Shown in pieces: positions 1-6,089 of a stretch of DNA of 6,755 nt (position 1 is its first letter; each line of letters opens with the position of its first letter). The DNA is from Saprospiraceae bacterium UBA7328 (GTDB taxonomy: Bacteria; Bacteroidota; Bacteroidia; Chitinophagales; Saprospiraceae): positions 13,590 to 20,344 of the forward strand of contig DKPS01000061.1 in NCBI GenBank assembly GCA_002471345.1, given 5' to 3'. Under the pieces are notes generated by a model, which was not told the DNA's origin, searched no databases, and was given only the letters and a program-made list of their open reading frames with translations. A program made the translations under genes and the position numbers.

Positions 1-2
1 CA

Positions 3-104
3 TCACCTACAATGGCTCCAACTTCATGTGATTTTTTGACATTGGCTCCAACATTGGCTCCAACATCGGCGCCAACATCGGCGCCAACAGCTCCACCTCC
101 TTAA
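3..104 (+). CDS. Partial C-terminal tail of a Thr/Pro-rich repeat protein (5' end outside window)
   Basis: Reading from base 3, the plus strand is open until a TAA at 102-104. The other two plus frames hit stops at 29-31 and 37-39. The peptide consists of four-residue units TMAP, TLAP, TLAP, TSAP, TSAP, then TAP and PP, with a TSCDFL interruption after the first unit. Every repeat length and interruption (12, 18 and 9 bases) is a multiple of three, which suggests the protein frame is what is conserved. Such Thr/Ser/Ala/Pro tails are common as extracellular stalks or O-glycosylated linkers, and Ala-Pro/Thr-Pro runs are the acceptor type in plant arabinogalactan proteins. The minus strand is also open here (Val-Gly-Ala-Asp/Asn units) but has no ATG, GTG or TTG start after its upstream stop. 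With only 33 codons visible, coding status is moderately likely and function is unknown. Confidence 0.4.
   Translation, partial: SPTMAPTSCDFLTLAPTLAPTSAPTSAPTAPPP
9..95. repeat. Degenerate 12-bp tandem repeat
   Basis: The units are ACATTGGCTCCA at 39-50 and 51-62, ACATCGGCGCCA at 63-74 and 75-86, and a 9-base shortened copy ACAGCTCCA at 87-95. An outlying copy, ACAATGGCTCCA, lies at 9-20 and is separated from the block by 18 bases. Adjacent units are identical in pairs (AABB), which suggests recent pairwise duplication by slippage. The second pair contains the palindrome GGCGCC and is more GC-rich than the rest of the window. The array may continue to the left, outside the window. Confidence 0.85.
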
Positions 105-127
105 GTAGAAATTTGAGTATATTTTTA

Positions 128-144
128 TTAACTTAACGAGTTAA
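128..144. terminator. Weak inverted repeat between convergent gene ends
   Basis: A perfect 6-bp inverted repeat, TTAACT (128-133) and AGTTAA (139-144) with a 5-base loop, lies between the stop of the left tail (104) and the stop of the minus-strand gene (153). Its position between two converging genes suits a shared terminator. However, the stem is short and AT-only except for one pair, and no clean U-tract follows in either direction. The call rests mainly on position. Confidence 0.25.
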
Positions 145-152
145 AGATTCTT

Positions 153-2039
153 TTAATTTGTATCAAATAAATCTTTGTGTATTGGGTAGGACTTATGTTC
201 AATAATAGTATGAGATTTCACATGAGGTATGTCATACAACCAATTGTCATTATCAATGGCATAACAGATTAATCTTCTATAACTGTCAAACATTTCTCCA
301 CGATTGGGCACTCTCCAGCCTGATGAACCTTCTACCGCACAGAGCATGATTTTAGAACTAAGCATTTTTAATTTTGTAGTTTTGAGATTTTGATCATGTA
401 GAGCTAATACATATTTGTCATTTCGATCATATTTTCTATTTATTTGTTCTGCAAGAATTTGCATTTGTTGTATTTCATAGTTGTAATCAGGATGGATCAT
501 AGCCCTAACAAATAGGATAGGTTTGGCATTTTTCAGTCTTTCTATAAATTTTTCAAGCCTTTCGTCCATTTTATCTTTCTGAATAGGGTCACTCATGTCA
601 TGATGAGGCATTACAGTATATTCCCGATCTTTATAAAACATCTCAAAATTCTCATTAACTACTTCATGGAGACTGTCTACAGAGGAATGAAGCATACAGA
701 AGGGATAAGCTGTAGATCTAATTTTTAAGTCTCTACATACTATAGCTGGACCGCACCACCCTCCTAGAGAAATTACGTCGAAAGGATATTCTGGCTTATT
801 GATTTTATATTCTCTGAGAAGTTCGTTTTCCTCATAGGACTTTCTTTTTTTTGTAAAATTTGAAATGAGATCCAATTCTTGATCTTCTACTCTGGTCAAT
901 TCATTAAAATCATAATATTTGTTCTTGTAAATGATGAAACTTTCAGAAGTGGCAAAATCACTACCATCCATTTTTTGAATTTCCGCTTCATTGTATCTTG
1001 ATTTAACAGTATCATATAAATCATTATAATGAAATATCCGCCCTTCGGGCACATGAATAATGTAGTCACTAAAATATTTTGATTTGATTTTGAGTACTGC
1101 TTCATAAAAGTCATTGGTCCGAATAATGTGAGGCTCTTCATCATCTGAAATACCATAGAAGAAGGAAATAATATTTGGATGATCATCGTGATACCAAATG
1201 GGTCTATTTTTATCTCTTTTTACATCGTCTTTTGGTTTCCATAAAAAATAGTTTTCATTCCTGTTCAAAGGAGAGATAATGACGATTCTAAATGACTCTC
1301 TGTTGGATATCTCCATTATGCTAGAGAATAATGTCAAATATATTTTCCTAATCATTGGGTCTTTATTCCCAGTGATATGAAATATGGCAGGTTTAGATTT
1401 CGTAATTGGGTTATATATCGTTGTTTTTGAATTTGCTAATTCCATTACTCTTCGATGTTCAGAGGCAGAAACCCAAAACACTTTACAAGATGAGTCCAAT
1501 TTTACTTTGTCAGGATGAGAAAGATAGTTATAGCACCATATGCCCAAGAGGCCTTGGTCATTTGCATCTGGGTAAGTTTTAGCTATTTCTTCCATTTCTA
1601 ACCACATATTCAGAAGGTCTCCTGCATAGCCCATCATGGTCCCAGCATTAACATATCTATAAGGAGAGTCAATTTGGTCAAACCTATCTTTAAATTGGAA
1701 GTATTGATGTGTAAAATTTATTTCGGCTGAGATGAGAATTCGAGAATCTAATTCAATAAATTTTTGAAAAATTTGATCTTCATAATCAGTGAATAATGTG
1801 TCACTACCGTCCATAAGTATAACTATTTCTGACGGTTCTAGCCTTTTTAAAAAATCAATGGCAATTTGTACTCTTTGTATGTGTGCTTTGAATTTATGTC
1901 CCAATCCTATAAAGTCTACTTTAAGCCCAAATGTCTCTGCTGTTTTAACTGCATAAACACAAAGTTCCTTCATCAAATCAAGAGACTCATTAATGCCCCA
2001 TAATAAAATATGCAATCTTTGATGTTTTTGGACAGTCAC
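153..2039 (-). CDS. PLOD-like glycosyltransferase fused to a DUF1796 papain-like domain
   Basis: The protein has 628 residues and no signal peptide or membrane segment, so it is probably cytoplasmic. Residues about 8-230 match the GT-A domain of procollagen lysyl hydroxylase/collagen glucosyltransferases: MDGSD at 76-80 (metal/nucleotide-sugar site), YVNAGTMMGY at 129-138, NDQGLLG at 160-166, LDSSCKVF at 181-188 and a closing HITGNKD near 221-227. Residues about 248-415 are unassigned; SDYIIHVPEG with NDLYD (324-343) could be a degenerate second GT-A fold. Residues about 419-600 resemble DUF1796 (putative papain-like cysteine peptidase): VISLGGWCGPA at 422-432, with C429 the candidate nucleophile, then AYPF at 444-447. 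The predicted role is glycosyl transfer to a protein or glycan; the role of the DUF1796 part is unknown. The start is GTG at 2037-2039: an in-frame TGA lies five codons upstream, and the domain begins almost at once. A TTG at codon 8 or 9 is an alternative. Confidence 0.8.
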   Translation of the reverse strand: MTVQKHQRLHILLWGINESLDLMKELCVYAVKTAETFGLKVDFIGLGHKFKAHIQRVQIAIDFLKRLEPSEIVILMDGSDTLFTDYEDQIFQKFIELDSRILISAEINFTHQYFQFKDRFDQIDSPYRYVNAGTMMGYAGDLLNMWLEMEEIAKTYPDANDQGLLGIWCYNYLSHPDKVKLDSSCKVFWVSASEHRRVMELANSKTTIYNPITKSKPAIFHITGNKDPMIRKIYLTLFSSIMEISNRESFRIVIISPLNRNENYFLWKPKDDVKRDKNRPIWYHDDHPNIISFFYGISDDEEPHIIRTNDFYEAVLKIKSKYFSDYIIHVPEGRIFHYNDLYDTVKSRYNEAEIQKMDGSDFATSESFIIYKNKYYDFNELTRVEDQELDLISNFTKKRKSYEENELLREYKINKPEYPFDVISLGGWCGPAIVCRDLKIRSTAYPFCMLHSSVDSLHEVVNENFEMFYKDREYTVMPHHDMSDPIQKDKMDERLEKFIERLKNAKPILFVRAMIHPDYNYEIQQMQILAEQINRKYDRNDKYVLALHDQNLKTTKLKMLSSKIMLCAVEGSSGWRVPNRGEMFDSYRRLICYAIDNDNWLYDIPHVKSHTIIEHKSYPIHKDLFDTN

Positions 2040-2073
2040 TTTTCTGAATTTTCATGTGAACGAATCACCTGTA

Positions 2074-2219
2074 CTATATTAATTCTTCAAAAGATATAAT
2101 AGCCTGCTTTAAAATATCAAAAGTACCAGAACTTACCATTAAACCTGACTTGAAATATTCTAATAATTGGTATCTTTCGAAATAAATTGAATCTTAATAT
2201 TTGTTCTAGATTTTGCCAT
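2074..2219 (-). pseudogene. Possible broken small gene between divergent genes
   Basis: On the minus strand, an ATG at 2219 opens a 19-residue frame (MAKSRTNIKIQFISKDTNY) that stops at 2160-2162. A second minus frame, open from 2193 to a TAG at 2074-2076, encodes 39 protein-like residues including YQLLEYFKSG and ISFEELI but has no usable start at its head. Joining the two near 2175 would give a protein of about 50 residues, so a single frameshift could explain both. I do not recognise the product. Its 5' end overlaps the TTG proposed for the sulfotransferase on the other strand. It may be the remnant of a gene displaced when the flanking genes were brought together, or chance coding potential in an intergenic region. 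Confidence 0.25.
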
Positions 2220-2833
2220 ATTATAGAAATTTAAAGAACTCTAACAGGGATATTATTTTTATTCATATTCCTAAGACTGCTGGAAGATATATCACAAGAC
2301 AGCTCAACAAATTCGGGCAGTGCACTTTGGCTAAAAAAAAGAATTTTCATCGTGTAGTGCAACATTTTAGTATGGAGGAGATTCAAAGCTATAATGAAAT
2401 AAAAGTAGAAAACACGTTTATCTTTTCTACAATCAGGAATCCGATTAGCAAAATTTTGAGTACTTATTCTTTTTTTAAGAATGCTAAGGTTCTTTATCCT
2501 GAACTTGATCAATTTATAGACCTTGTTGAAGAAGTAGTTAATAATAAAAGCTATGCGGATCCGCATTTTGTTAAATTCTTTTTAGGAAATAAAGGAATAG
2601 ATCTTAATCATTTTAGACCTCAGCATGAAATGATCAAAAGTGAAGAACTTAAAGTAAACTGCTATTGCATTGAAAATGATATTCAGGAGCTGGTAAATAT
2701 ATTAAATGATGATTTTCATGTAGATATTTCGAGCCTCAATTTTCACTATGACCACTTAAGGGAGATAAATGAATCTCAAACACAAAGACTAAAAACCCTC
2801 TACCGAAAGGATATTGAAATGTTTAATTATTAA
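2213..2833 (+). CDS. Sulfotransferase family protein (Sulfotransfer_2 type)
   Basis: This 206-residue protein is predicted to transfer sulfate from PAPS to a carbohydrate, or possibly protein, acceptor. FIHIPKTAG at 16-24 is the 5'-phosphosulfate loop typical of carbohydrate sulfotransferases, and TIRNPISKILSTY at 73-85 is the 3'-phosphate site (R75, S83). RPQHEM at 135-140 matches the conserved R-P-Q of the family, and the end LYRKDIEMFNY is the usual helix terminating these proteins. It lacks the N-terminal membrane anchor of Golgi homologues and is probably soluble. The start is the weak point: TAG at 2207-2209 is in frame just upstream, no ATG precedes the catalytic loop, and TTG at 2213 is the only standard start, without a Shine-Dalgarno. 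The next gene follows after 30 bases on the same strand, so the two are probably co-transcribed. The acceptor is not predictable. Confidence 0.85.
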   Translation: MPYYRNLKNSNRDIIFIHIPKTAGRYITRQLNKFGQCTLAKKKNFHRVVQHFSMEEIQSYNEIKVENTFIFSTIRNPISKILSTYSFFKNAKVLYPELDQFIDLVEEVVNNKSYADPHFVKFFLGNKGIDLNHFRPQHEMIKSEELKVNCYCIENDIQELVNILNDDFHVDISSLNFHYDHLREINESQTQRLKTLYRKDIEMFNY

Positions 2834-2863
2834 AGACATTCCAGTTTATTTATAGAGAAAATC

Positions 2864-3676
2864 ATGATACATATTAAGAAAATAGCAATTTTAGTAATTG
2901 CGGCTCAGAATCAGGCCGTATATCGGCATTACCTTCGTGCATACTGGTCAGATATGATAAAGTATACCAATGAGAAAAAACCAAATATAGATGTCTTTTT
3001 ACTTTTTGAAAAAGGTTCAGATATAAGTTTGTTTTCACATTTGAGCGAGAACATTATAATGGATGAAAACATTGATTTTAATGGGTTCTTTTCCAGTAAT
3101 GGAGGACATAAAGTTATTCCAGGTATTTTGAGTAAAACCATTTTTGCTTTTGAATTTTTAAAAGATAAATACGATGTTTTTTTTAGAACGAATTTGAGTA
3201 GTATGGTTCACACTCAAAACTTAGAAAAGTTAGTATCTACAAAAGAAGAGATAATATATTCTGGTAGTGGTATTTGGAATGACGCTTTAAGAAGTGATTT
3301 GATACATCGTGGAAAGATTGGGGCGAATAAGAGTATTAAAAAGATTGGAGAGCTAGATGAATACCCAGGAAATACATTTATAAGTGGGTCTGCTTACCTA
3401 TTAGGTAATGAAGAAGTGAGTTATCTTGTCAAGAATAAGAAAAAGATTCGATATGACATTATTGATGATGTGTCCATAGGATTAATGATGAAAAAGCATG
3501 AATACTTGCCTAATTTCACATTGAAACTACTTAAAAGTAATCGGATCGATCAGATGGTGGAGATGTTGGGAAGAGAAAATTTTTGCCATGTTCGCCTTCA
3601 ACATTTCCCTGTTGATATTGCTCAGGAACTTTGGCAAAAGATTAAGAGTCGTCCTTTTTGGAGGAATCAGAAATAG
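2864..3676 (+). CDS. GT-A-like glycosyltransferase with RTN in place of DxD
   Basis: The product has 270 residues and no signal peptide or membrane helix. The N-terminus (KKIAILVIAAQN, 5-16) is a beta strand plus loop, as at the start of a nucleotide-sugar-binding Rossmann half. YDVFFRTNLSS at 103-113 occupies the place where GT-A enzymes carry DxD, but reads R-T-N. FISGSAYLLG at 172-181 and DDVSIG at 201-206 recall the GT31/Fringe-like pattern of a small-residue strand followed by an E/D-D-V-x-x-G motif. I infer a glycosyltransferase of a GT31-like or related unclassified family, perhaps not dependent on classical DxD metal binding. The donor and acceptor are unknown. The ATG at 2864 has only a purine stretch (AGAGAAA) ahead of it. 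It lies 30 bases after the sulfotransferase, and its stop is 27 bases from that of the converging GT77-like gene, with no good terminator between. Confidence 0.7.
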   Translation: MIHIKKIAILVIAAQNQAVYRHYLRAYWSDMIKYTNEKKPNIDVFLLFEKGSDISLFSHLSENIIMDENIDFNGFFSSNGGHKVIPGILSKTIFAFEFLKDKYDVFFRTNLSSMVHTQNLEKLVSTKEEIIYSGSGIWNDALRSDLIHRGKIGANKSIKKIGELDEYPGNTFISGSAYLLGNEEVSYLVKNKKKIRYDIIDDVSIGLMMKKHEYLPNFTLKLLKSNRIDQMVEMLGRENFCHVRLQHFPVDIAQELWQKIKSRPFWRNQK

Positions 3677-3703
3677 TACTTAGTATTGAAAAATGGTGGG
3701 GCA

Positions 3704-4906
3704 TTATAAATACCACAATCCATTGCTCTTCAAATTTCTTATTTTTTGGTCTATTCCTGCTGTCCAACTCGCATGAATGGCATAGGTGTCTTCTGATGGT
3801 TTGAAATTGCCTTTATTGGGTGTGATTTGATGCCCGTTGACAAATTTATTAGGATCCAGTAAATGTGTTCTTAAACCTTTTTCGCGATACACATTCATGA
3901 CCATATTCACTATCATTTGCTGACTACCGTAATGAAAGACCTTGTCATAATTATCAAATATTTTATTCCATGCCTGTCTAGAGAAATCCGTGTTTCTGAT
4001 GTAAAAAAATCCTGAATTGTAATACAAAGGTTGAAATCTTGGATTTATACCGTCAAACATAAACATAAAATCATATTCATAAAGCTCAGATAGGTTTGTC
4101 AAATATGGCAATGGGTTTTTAAGCCATATCATATCCATGTCCATAAATAAAACATTATAACCTAAATCCAATATATCTTTAACTATAGCATTCTTCATAA
4201 ACATACATATCCTAAAATCTCCATCTCCATATACCTTATGACTACTTGTAGTGGTCCCATACGAACCTTTCATGAACAATGAGCGGATACCACTCTTTCT
4301 ACAAGAATGATGTGCATCTTGGTCCATAGGAAATATTAAGAGATTTTTAGGGATATTAATATTGTTTTCTTTGCATGAGGCTATAAAGTTTTTGAATAAT
4401 ATAGTATAAGGATGATTAAAAGTGCTAATAATCATTGTTTTTGAATCCTGTCCATCACAGAATTCCTTTATTCTTTTTAATCTCTTTGTTTTGAATTCGT
4501 CATATTTTTCATAAAACGACATTGCTTTTTCTTTGGTTCCTTTTTCAAGCTCAGGATTTTTGTGGTAAATATATTCTCCATTATAAAATCTTAATAATGT
4601 GTTCAGATCATTTAGTTTTCTTGAAGCAATTTGCGATGAAGGAGTCACTAATGGTAGAATAGACAATTTCTCAAGTGCATGAACAACGGTTTGGTTACAA
4701 ACGGCATACTTACTCAATACTCCAATGGCTAAATCGAGGACTTGATTGTGATCTAACTCCATTTGTGTGTTTTCTATATATTTTCCGTTAAGAAAATAGA
4801 ACTGTTGGGTAGGATGAATGTTGAAATTAGCTGCAAGTAATCCTCTTATTACTGATAATGAGTGGTTATAGTTCTTGATATCTCCAGAGGGGAATCTAAT
4901 TTTCAT
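3704..4906 (-). CDS. GT77-like nucleotide-sugar transferase with ubiquitin-like N-terminal domain
   Basis: The protein has 400 residues. Residues about 155-400 match the Nucleotid_trans (PF03407, GT77-like) fold: VLFMDMDMIWLKNPLPYL at 252-269 holds the DxD (D256, D258), YYNSGFFYIR at 295-304 is the family's N-[ST]-G-F strand, SQQ at 328-330 fits the D/Q-Q position, and HASWTAG at 378-384 with KIRNLKSNGLWYL forms the typical ending. Plant GT77 members are arabinosyl-, xylosyl- or galactosyltransferases. The donor here is unknown, though GDP-L-galactose is suggested by the upstream epimerase gene. Residues 1-64 resemble ubiquitin: an MKIRF strand, a hairpin, a helix near 17-27, then HPTQQFYFLNGKYIEN and a closing VLDLAIGV strand. 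Residues 65-155 look helical and are unassigned. No signal peptide is seen. The ATG start is clear. The gene lies 69 bases after the epimerase gene on the same strand, so the pair is probably an operon. Confidence 0.82.
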   Translation of the reverse strand: MKIRFPSGDIKNYNHSLSVIRGLLAANFNIHPTQQFYFLNGKYIENTQMELDHNQVLDLAIGVLSKYAVCNQTVVHALEKLSILPLVTPSSQIASRKLNDLNTLLRFYNGEYIYHKNPELEKGTKEKAMSFYEKYDEFKTKRLKRIKEFCDGQDSKTMIISTFNHPYTILFKNFIASCKENNINIPKNLLIFPMDQDAHHSCRKSGIRSLFMKGSYGTTTSSHKVYGDGDFRICMFMKNAIVKDILDLGYNVLFMDMDMIWLKNPLPYLTNLSELYEYDFMFMFDGINPRFQPLYYNSGFFYIRNTDFSRQAWNKIFDNYDKVFHYGSQQMIVNMVMNVYREKGLRTHLLDPNKFVNGHQITPNKGNFKPSEDTYAIHASWTAGIDQKIRNLKSNGLWYL

Positions 4907-4917
4907 TTCTATAGATT

Positions 4918-4975
4918 TTTGTAGAGGCTCTTAAATGAGGTTATCAGAATACATTCGAAAAATTAGATCTACAAA
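4918..4975. repeat. 8-bp inverted repeat spanning an intergenic gap
   Basis: TTTGTAGA at 4918-4925 and TCTACAAA at 4968-4975 are exact reverse complements. They bracket most of the 69-base gap between the epimerase stop and the GT77-like start. The 42-base loop makes a strong hairpin unlikely. It could be a leader structure affecting translation of the downstream gene, or chance in AT-rich DNA. Confidence 0.3.
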
Positions 4976-5944
4976 TCATGATAGCTTGTTGATTTGAACT
5001 TGTTTGTTGACCCATTGGTAGACTTTTTCTACACCTATGCCTAAGGACAAGTTGGGAGCCCATCCTAATTGAGATTTGATCAATCGATTATCAGAATTGC
5101 GACCTCTTACACCTAATGGACCATCTATGTGCTTTAGTTTTAGCGTCTTCCCTGAAATTTGTATCACCATTCTCGCAAAATCATTGATACTGATAAGTTC
5201 ATCTGAGCCTATATTGACGGGAACTTGACATTCAGAATTCATCAAACGATATACTCCTTCTATACACTCATCAATATGTAGGAATGATCGAGTCTGATTT
5301 CCATCTCCCCATATTTCAATTGAGGAATCTTCATCAGCTTCTGCAACTTTTCTGCATATAGCGGCTGGTGCTTTTTCTTTACCTCCTGTCCAAGTGCCCA
5401 TCTCACCAAAAATGTTATGAAATCGGGCTATCCTAACCTCTATGTCATAGTTTCTTGAAAAGCTATGATATAATCTTTCACTAAATAGTTTTTCCCACCC
5501 ATATTCACTATCTGGCTGTGAGGGATATACAGTGTGTTCAGAGCATATTGGATTGCTAGGATCTTCTTGATTGAATTCTGGATATACACAGGCAGACGAG
5601 GAATAAAATATTCTATTGATTTTCTTGATTCGAGCACTATTTAGAATGTTGATATTGACAAGGGCGGAATTGTGCATAACATCAGCATCATTTTTTCCTG
5701 AGAATAAATACCCAGCTCCGCCCATGTCTGCGGCCAGTTGGTATACTTCATGGATCCCTTCAGATACTTCTAGGCATGTTTTTGGGTTTCTTAAGTCTCC
5801 AAGTACAAACTCATCAGAATGATCATTATTGAAATCATTATTTTTTAAATCGATACCCCTGACCCAATGACCTTCTTCTTTGAGTTTTTTAGTCAGATGT
5901 CCTCCGATAAAACCGCCAGAGCCACATACCAAAATCCTCTTCAT
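4976..5944 (-). CDS. GDP-mannose 3,5-epimerase
   Basis: This 322-residue short-chain NAD(P)-binding epimerase closely resembles plant GME, which converts GDP-D-mannose to GDP-L-galactose (and GDP-L-gulose). The N-terminal glycine loop is GSGGFIGGH at 8-16. AADMGGAGYL at 71-80 is the GME-specific segment. SSSACVYPEF at 115-124 supplies the catalytic Cys (C119), and YGWEK at 148-152 is the YxxxK motif. GTWTGGKEKAPAA at 183-195 supplies the catalytic Lys (K191). WGDGNQTRSFLHIDE and GVRGRNSDN complete the signature. From memory, the Arabidopsis residues C145, Y174, K178 and K217 all align at a constant offset of 26, so the active site is intact. It probably supplies the L-galactosyl donor for the neighbouring transferases. 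It starts at ATG 5942-5944 in a divergent control region and is followed by the GT77-like gene. Bacterial GME-like enzymes exist, but a relative with another 3,5-epimerase specificity is possible. Confidence 0.92.
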   Translation of the reverse strand: MKRILVCGSGGFIGGHLTKKLKEEGHWVRGIDLKNNDFNNDHSDEFVLGDLRNPKTCLEVSEGIHEVYQLAADMGGAGYLFSGKNDADVMHNSALVNINILNSARIKKINRIFYSSSACVYPEFNQEDPSNPICSEHTVYPSQPDSEYGWEKLFSERLYHSFSRNYDIEVRIARFHNIFGEMGTWTGGKEKAPAAICRKVAEADEDSSIEIWGDGNQTRSFLHIDECIEGVYRLMNSECQVPVNIGSDELISINDFARMVIQISGKTLKLKHIDGPLGVRGRNSDNRLIKSQLGWAPNLSLGIGVEKVYQWVNKQVQINKLS

Positions 5945-6089
5945 TAATGTTGAAATTTATCTTTTAGAGTCTAGGTTTTTTGAATCAGAATAGAAAATAT
6001 ATTAAACAAATAACCTTGACAGACAAATTTAGGTTTTTGGAATCAATAATTTTCTTTTGCTTTAATTTTAATAAATTGTGGGATCATAA
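5945..6089. promoter_or_regulatory. Divergent intergenic control region with 16-bp direct repeat
   Basis: These 145 bases separate the minus-strand epimerase start from the plus-strand oxygenase start and should hold promoters for both. The region contains two near-identical direct copies (15 of 16 bases) of TAGGTTTTTKGAATCA, at 5972-5987 and 6030-6045. Their starts are 58 bases apart, which places them on roughly the same helix face after five to six turns. A TTGACA at 6016-6021 could be a -35 element for the oxygenase gene, but no good -10 box follows at the usual spacing. GTGGGA at 6078-6083, six bases before the ATG, is a weak ribosome-binding site for the oxygenase gene. Confidence 0.4.

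Noticed and set aside
9..95. CRISPR array
   Set aside because: The 12-bp units are directly adjacent with no spacers, and too short for CRISPR repeats.
1..104. Minus-strand Val-Gly-Ala-Asp/Asn repeat protein
   Set aside because: The frame is open, but it begins right after a stop with no ATG, GTG or TTG before it leaves the window, whereas the plus frame has a natural stop.
896..1186. Open frame of 96 codons on the minus strand inside the PLOD-like fusion gene
   Set aside because: It lies wholly within a well-supported gene on the same strand in another frame, is Met/Ile/Phe-rich and shows no domain.
2100..2212. Promoter for the sulfotransferase gene
   Set aside because: Several TTG-x and TAATATTTG-like strings occur, but none shows correct spacing for a sigma-70 or Bacteroidota-type (TTG and TAnnTTTG) promoter.
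2231..3141. Two minus-strand open frames (2231-2566 and 2929-3141) opposite the sulfotransferase and GT-A-like genes
   Set aside because: Both are antisense to genes with clear motifs, have low-complexity composition and no recognisable start signal or domain.
3677..3703. Bidirectional terminator between the convergent GT-A-like and GT77-like genes
   Set aside because: Only a 4-bp GTGG/CCAC pairing is present nearby, partly inside coding sequence, with no U-tract.
5440..5822. Two open frames (5440-5637 minus, 5616-5822 plus) within the epimerase gene
   Set aside because: They are shadows of the epimerase coding sequence, which has an intact active site across this region.
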